This document shows, one piece after another, positions 6,379-9,609 of a DNA stretch of 9,609 nt. The DNA is from DATAXV01 sp036272915 (GTDB lineage: Bacteria > Chloroflexota > Dormibacteria > Dormibacterales > Dormibacteraceae). The translations under genes and the position numbers were made by a program. The stretch is taken from NCBI GenBank assembly GCA_036272915.1, contig DATAXV010000050.1, positions 1 to 9,609 of the forward strand, in the 5' to 3' direction. Under the pieces are notes generated by a model. It saw only the letters and a program-made list of their open reading frames with translations, ran no database searches and had not been told where the DNA came from. Numbering within the stretch: the stretch's first letter is position 1; each line of letters opens with the position of its first letter.

Positions 6379-6549
6379 ATGAACGCAATCAATCTGGAAC
6401 TGACACGCGCCGAAACAGAGGTCAAGCAGCTCGAGGCCCGTCTGCGAGTCGTCCCGATGAACGACACGCAGCTGGCCCAGGCCCTGAAGCGGGCCCTCTC
6501 CGCCAAGCGCGAGCGGTTGGAGCGGCTGCGTGCCCTCTGCGAGAACTGA
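6379..6549 (+). CDS. Small helical hypothetical protein (56 aa)
   Basis: The ATG at 6379 is preceded by GGAGAG at eight-base spacing and by a good promoter, and the frame ends with TGA at 6547-6549. The product is almost wholly helical. Two heptad-like segments rich in Leu, Glu, Arg and Lys (about 4-22 and 30-53) are joined by a short VVPMND turn (24-29), suggesting a helical hairpin or coiled-coil dimer. It has one cysteine (C54) near the end and no signal peptide. I do not recognise a family. The gene lies 106 bp after dnaJ and is followed by strong hairpins, so it is probably a separate transcript and not part of the chaperone operon. A role tied to DnaJ cannot be inferred from position alone. 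Confidence 0.7.
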   Translation: MNAINLELTRAETEVKQLEARLRVVPMNDTQLAQALKRALSAKRERLERLRALCEN

Positions 6550-6569
6550 GAGCCGGATAGCTCTCGCCA

Positions 6570-6640
6570 CCACCCCGCGGGGTGGCGGCCTCCGGTGACC
6601 CCGGAGGCCGTGCGCCGGGTCCGCGCGCCTCAGCGCACGG
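6570..6640. terminator. Cluster of GC-rich hairpins between convergent genes
   Basis: Three inverted repeats lie between the 56-residue gene and the convergent methyltransferase gene. The first is CACCCC/GGGGTG around 6570-6585. The second has perfect 10-bp arms at 6586-6595 and 6601-6610 with a TGACC loop. The third pairs 6608-6615 with 6633-6640 across 17 bases and overlaps both the second hairpin and the end of the minus-strand gene, so the two are alternatives. No T tract follows on either strand. A bidirectional boundary is likely; classic intrinsic termination is less certain. Confidence 0.45.
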
Positions 6641-8462
6641 AGATGTGCGCCGCCTGCAGGAGCAGCTCGGCGGCCAGGTCGTAGCGGCCGGTGGCGGGTA
6701 TGACGTAGGCGCCCTGAGCCAGCCCCTGCATCCTCTCCAGCAGCTCCAGGGCGATGTCGATGCCGACCTTGGCGGCGGCGTCGCCGGCGTCCTCGATCCG
6801 CTGGCAGAGCCAGTCCGGGATCTCGATGCCGGGCACCTCGTTGCGGAGGAAGGCGGCGTGCCGGGCCGAGGCCACGGGCATGACGCCGGCGATGATCGGC
6901 AGCTTGAGGTCGGGCATCGCCTCGCGCAGGCGCTCCAGGGCGGCGACGTCGTAGAAGGCGTTGGTGACCAGGAAGTCGGCCCCCGCCTCGATCTTGCGCC
7001 GGAGCAGGCGCAGCTCCCTTGCCATGTTCTCCGCGGTCGGGTTGAAGGCCGCCCCGATGAAGAACTGGGCGGCGGTCCCGATCGAGGTGCCGTTGGCGTC
7101 GAGGCCGCGGTTGAGGTTGGCCAGGATGGTGATCAGCCCGGTCGCGCTGACGTCCCAGACCGCGGTCGCCCCGGGAAAGTCGCCGACGCGCGTGGGATCG
7201 CCCTTCATGCAGAGCACGTTGCGGATGCCGAGGGCGTGGGCACCGAGCAGCTCCGACTGGATCGCCATGACGTTGCGATCCCTGGTGATGAAGTGCATCA
7301 CCGGCTCCAGGCCGGTCTGCTGCTGGAGCAGGGCGGCGCAGCTGACCACCCCCATGCGCATCCGGGCCATGGCCGCGTCGGTCACGTCGGCGTAGTCGCA
7401 GCCGGCCTCGCGCAGGACCACGGCGTGGTCGATGATCCGCTTCGGGTCGATCCCGCGAGGGGGGCGCATCTCGACGCTGAGCACGAATCGCCCCTGAGCG
7501 AGATCGCTGGCCAGGCGGGAGCGCGAGATCTGGGGCTCGCCGCGGCTGGGACGGCGGGAGGGGATGGGGGTGGCCGAGGGCAGCCGCGTCGAGCGCACCC
7601 GGCGCAGGGCCTCCCGCATCGCCGCCACGTGCGCGGGACCGGTGCCGCAGCAGCCGCCGATCAGGCTGGCTCCGGCCTCCACCATCCGAGCCGCCGCCGT
7701 CTCGAAGTAGTCGGGCGAGGCGGTGTAGACGAGGCGGCCGCGGACCCGCTCGGGCAGGCCGGCGTTGGGCCGGGCCAGCACCAGCCCGGCGCCGGCCTCG
7801 CGCAGCAGGGCGACGTTCTCGATGACACCCTCGGGGCCGCTGCCGCAGTTCACGCCCAGGGCGACAATGCGGTGGCGTTGCTGCAGCGCCACCAGCGCCT
7901 CGGCAGCCTCCTGAGCGAGGACGTCGAAGCTCATGCTGGCGACCACGGGCAGGTCGGGGGCGACGCGGTTGGCGACGGCCACCGCCAGCTCCAGCTCCGA
8001 GGGCACGGTGAAGGTCTCGAGAAGCAGGGCGTCGACGCCGGCCCCGGCCAGGGCCGTGATCTGCTCCTCGTAGATCCGCTCCGCCGAGGTGCGTTTGATG
8101 GCGCCGATCGGCTCGATGCTCTTGCCCAGCGGACCGACGCTGGCGACCACCGTGGCCGAGCGGCCGGCGGCGTTGCGTGCCTCCAGGGCGAGGCGGGCAC
8201 CGGCGGCGTTGACCTCCGCCACGCGATCCTCCAGGTAGTGCTCGCCGAGCCGGAAGCGGTTGCCCCCGAACGTGTTGGTGGTGATCACCGAGGCGCCGGC
8301 GGCCAGGTAGTCGAGGTGGATGGAGCGGACCAGCGCGGGGTGGGTGAGGTTCAGCCCCTCCAGGCTCTGCTTGGCGTCGGCTCCCCTGGCCAGGAGCTCG
8401 GTGCCCATGGCGCCGTCGAAGAGGGTGGGTCCGTCCGCGAGCAACGCCTCGAGCCTGTTCAT
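6630..8462 (-). CDS. Bifunctional homocysteine S-methyltransferase / 5,10-methylenetetrahydrofolate reductase
   Basis: The 610-residue product is a fusion of YitJ type, close to the usual length for that family. Residues 1-290 are a homocysteine methyltransferase barrel: DGAMGTELL (16-24) and the zinc ligands C206 (VNCGSGP) and C271-C272 (GGCCGT). A variable linker (about 291-318) joins a flavin-dependent MTHFR barrel (about 320-600), with the catalytic-type Glu331, RDRN (394-397) and GDP (421-423). Together the domains would reduce methylene-THF to methyl-THF and methylate homocysteine to methionine. The methyl donor of the first domain is not shown by the sequence. The ATG at 8462 places DGAMGT at the family position; an upstream ATG at 8570 would add 36 Arg-rich residues of non-family character. 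At the substrate-binding position where E. coli MetF has Gln183 (TQFFFD) this protein has Asn501 (TNAFYD). No SAM or cobalamin riboswitch is recognisable upstream. Confidence 0.92.
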   Translation of the reverse strand: MNRLEALLADGPTLFDGAMGTELLARGADAKQSLEGLNLTHPALVRSIHLDYLAAGASVITTNTFGGNRFRLGEHYLEDRVAEVNAAGARLALEARNAAGRSATVVASVGPLGKSIEPIGAIKRTSAERIYEEQITALAGAGVDALLLETFTVPSELELAVAVANRVAPDLPVVASMSFDVLAQEAAEALVALQQRHRIVALGVNCGSGPEGVIENVALLREAGAGLVLARPNAGLPERVRGRLVYTASPDYFETAAARMVEAGASLIGGCCGTGPAHVAAMREALRRVRSTRLPSATPIPSRRPSRGEPQISRSRLASDLAQGRFVLSVEMRPPRGIDPKRIIDHAVVLREAGCDYADVTDAAMARMRMGVVSCAALLQQQTGLEPVMHFITRDRNVMAIQSELLGAHALGIRNVLCMKGDPTRVGDFPGATAVWDVSATGLITILANLNRGLDANGTSIGTAAQFFIGAAFNPTAENMARELRLLRRKIEAGADFLVTNAFYDVAALERLREAMPDLKLPIIAGVMPVASARHAAFLRNEVPGIEIPDWLCQRIEDAGDAAAKVGIDIALELLERMQGLAQGAYVIPATGRYDLAAELLLQAAHISVR

Positions 8463-8481
8463 CCAGCTATGTAACCAGAGG

Positions 8482-8513
8482 CGCGTCCGAATTCGCTCCG
8501 GCCGCGTCCGAAT
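8482..8513. repeat. 11-bp direct repeat, 21-bp period, in a divergent promoter region
   Basis: CGCGTCCGAAT occurs perfectly at 8482-8492 and 8503-8513, with starts 21 bp apart. The first copy includes the palindrome CGAATTCG. The pair lies in the 102-bp gap between the methyltransferase/MTHFR gene and the divergent NAD(P)-binding gene. Tandem sites two helical turns apart suggest an operator, which is inference. Confidence 0.5.
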
Positions 8514-8564
8514 ATGCGCGACACCGGCACCGGCGCCGGTCGATGGTCGCCGGCTGAGGTTGCC

Positions 8565-9068
8565 ATGCACGTGATCCTGGGGGCGACCGGCCGGATCGGC
8601 GAAGCCACGCTGGCCGAGCTGCTACGCCGAGGCGAGACGGTCCGGGCCGTCGTCCGCGGTTCGTCCCGCACCGACCGGCTCCCCGGCGGCGACGTTGGCG
8701 TCGCCGAGTTCGGCGATGCCGACGCGCTGGGCGAGGCCATGCGAGGCGCGCGAACGGTCCAGGTCACCTGCCCGCCGAGCGAGCACGTCGACGCCACCAT
8801 CGAGGCGCCTGCGGCTGCGGTAGAGCGGGCGAGGCCGGAGGCGGTGCTGGCCATCTCCGACTACGGCGGCGCACCTCGACCGCGGTACCGGCATGACCCT
8901 GCCCTTCCACCGCCTCGAGGTGCGGCTGAGCCGGACGCGGGTACCGCTCACCCTGGTGGGCTGACCGGTGCCGAGATACGTGAGCGTCTGCTGAACACAT
9001 CGGCCGTGTTCTGGACCGCTCGCGGAAGCCGGGACCATGGATATGCGCGATCCGCTCGAAGCAGGTGA
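8565..9068 (+). pseudogene. Decayed NmrA-like NAD(P)-binding Rossmann-fold gene
   Basis: From the ATG at 8565 (GAGG five bases upstream) the frame encodes a normal Rossmann start: HVILGATGRIGEATLAEL with GATGRIG at 6-12. It continues normally to ISDYG (97-101). Family members, which I recall as about 280 residues, continue as ISDYGAHxxxGTGxTLxFHxLE. Here that sequence (AHLDRGTGMTLPFHRLEVRL) is in the next frame, starting at 8869 and stopping at 8964. One extra base near 8868 explains the shift. Further on, the third frame at 8987-8998 reads SAEH and then GRVL, resembling the family SAEHMQNWxRVL with more insertions and deletions. The original frame runs on to 9068 as unrelated sequence. The neighbours are intact, so decay is more likely than sequencing error. 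Bases 9069-9260 hold no recognisable gene. Confidence 0.65.
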
Positions 9069-9260
9069 TCCAGACGTGGCCGAGGGACGAGCCGCCGCCG
9101 CGCTGAGCCTGGATCGCCGGATCGGGACAGTCGCCTCGCCTTCTCCCCTTCGGACTCGGAGCGAGCCGGGGACCAGGCGGAGGTGGGCGAGCACGTTGTC
9201 GTCGCGATGGGCGCCACAGGTCGCGGCCTCAGCGGATAGGCCGGTGGTAGGTTCGACGCC

Positions 9261-9609
9261 ATGACGGAGAGAGCCGACCGAATCGGAGACCTGCACCTCG
9301 GCGCGGTCGTGGTCAACGTGGAGAGCATGGAGCGCGCCGTCGGGTTCTGGACCGCGACTCTCGGCTACGTCACCCGCGACCCGGAGCCGGATCCCCTGTT
9401 CACCCAGCTGATCGATCCCCAGGGCCGTGGGCTGCCGATCTCGTTGCAGCTCACCGACCGGGCGGGGGCGCACCCGGCGCGGATCCACATCGACCTCTAC
9501 ACCGAGGACCAGTCCGGCCAGGTCGAGCGGCTGCTCGCCCTGGGCGCGAGCCACGCCGAGGGCTGGCCCTATCCCGAGGACGCCGACTTCGTCGTCCTCC
9601 GCGACCCCG
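9261..9609 (+). CDS. VOC / glyoxalase-fold protein, N-terminal part (runs off right edge)
   Basis: The window shows 116 residues of what is usually a protein of about 120-130. The pattern is that of a single VOC domain. A first strand LHLGAVVVNVES is followed by the helix MERAVGFWTATLGYV (23-37), and the second half has IHIDLYTEDQ (75-84), a helix VERLLALGA (88-96) and DFVVLRDP (109-116). This is the point where most relatives continue EGNxFCVV. His12 and His76 are at the positions where VOC enzymes often hold metal. The helix phrase (GFWTATLGY) suggests the actinobacterial glyoxalase-like group without known substrate; resistance or dioxygenase roles cannot be told apart. The ATG at 9261 has little Shine-Dalgarno, but TAGGTT (9248-9253) ends seven bases before it, which suits a leaderless transcript. 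Confidence 0.85.
   Translation, partial: MTERADRIGDLHLGAVVVNVESMERAVGFWTATLGYVTRDPEPDPLFTQLIDPQGRGLPISLQLTDRAGAHPARIHIDLYTEDQSGQVERLLALGASHAEGWPYPEDADFVVLRDP

Noticed and set aside
6582..8474. 630-residue plus-strand open frame opposite the methyltransferase/MTHFR gene
   Set aside because: It is the antisense of a gene with clear catalytic motifs; its translation is low-complexity and contains no recognisable domain.
9069..9260. Gene remnant between the decayed NAD(P)-binding gene and the VOC gene
   Set aside because: All six frames give Arg/Ser/Pro-rich sequence with no family motif that I could recognise.
8622..9554. 310-residue minus-strand open frame over the decayed gene and the VOC gene
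   Set aside because: It is antisense to two recognisable family sequences, and its own translation shows no domain.

Overview
The window is high-GC chromosomal DNA carrying mostly housekeeping genes from a free-living bacterium. The order hemW-hrcA-grpE-dnaJ is the heat-shock arrangement known from Gram-positive and Chloroflexi-like lineages. The GC-rich codon choice, a fused homocysteine methyltransferase / methylene-THF reductase and two possible leaderless starts fit an actinobacterial, Chloroflexota or Dormibacterota-like soil organism. This placement is inference; no rRNA gene or lineage-specific marker is present.

Layout. Bases 1-1953 are read on the minus strand: the N-terminal part of a secreted or membrane-anchored GH18-type glycoside hydrolase (cut by the left edge), a conserved hypothetical protein with a possible Cys/His metal site, and a small acidic hypothetical protein. 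Bases 1954-2271 are a gene-free divergent region with a promoter-like sequence and a compact terminator-like hairpin, possibly a small RNA or the hemW leader. Bases 2272-6272 hold the plus-strand chaperone block: hemW (radical-SAM haem chaperone), hrcA (heat-shock repressor), grpE and dnaJ. dnaK, which usually lies between grpE and dnaJ, is absent, and no CIRCE operator was found. A 56-residue helical protein with its own good promoter follows at 6379-6549. Strong GC-rich hairpins then separate it from the convergent minus-strand methyltransferase/MTHFR gene (6630-8462). A short divergent region with an 11-bp direct repeat leads to a decayed NAD(P)-binding gene on the plus strand (from 8565). 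The window ends inside a VOC/glyoxalase-fold gene (from 9261).

How the genes relate. HrcA, GrpE and DnaJ belong to the DnaK folding and heat-shock network. HemW is a frequent neighbour of hrcA and uses S-adenosylmethionine, while the fused methyltransferase/MTHFR supplies methionine, so the only link between them is through central metabolism. I found no mobile element, CRISPR array, tRNA or rRNA, and no convincing new multi-gene system. The points most worth checking are the missing dnaK, the decaying NAD(P)-binding gene, the short protein with its own promoter, the possible small RNA upstream of hemW, and two unrelated direct-repeat pairs that share a 21-bp period.
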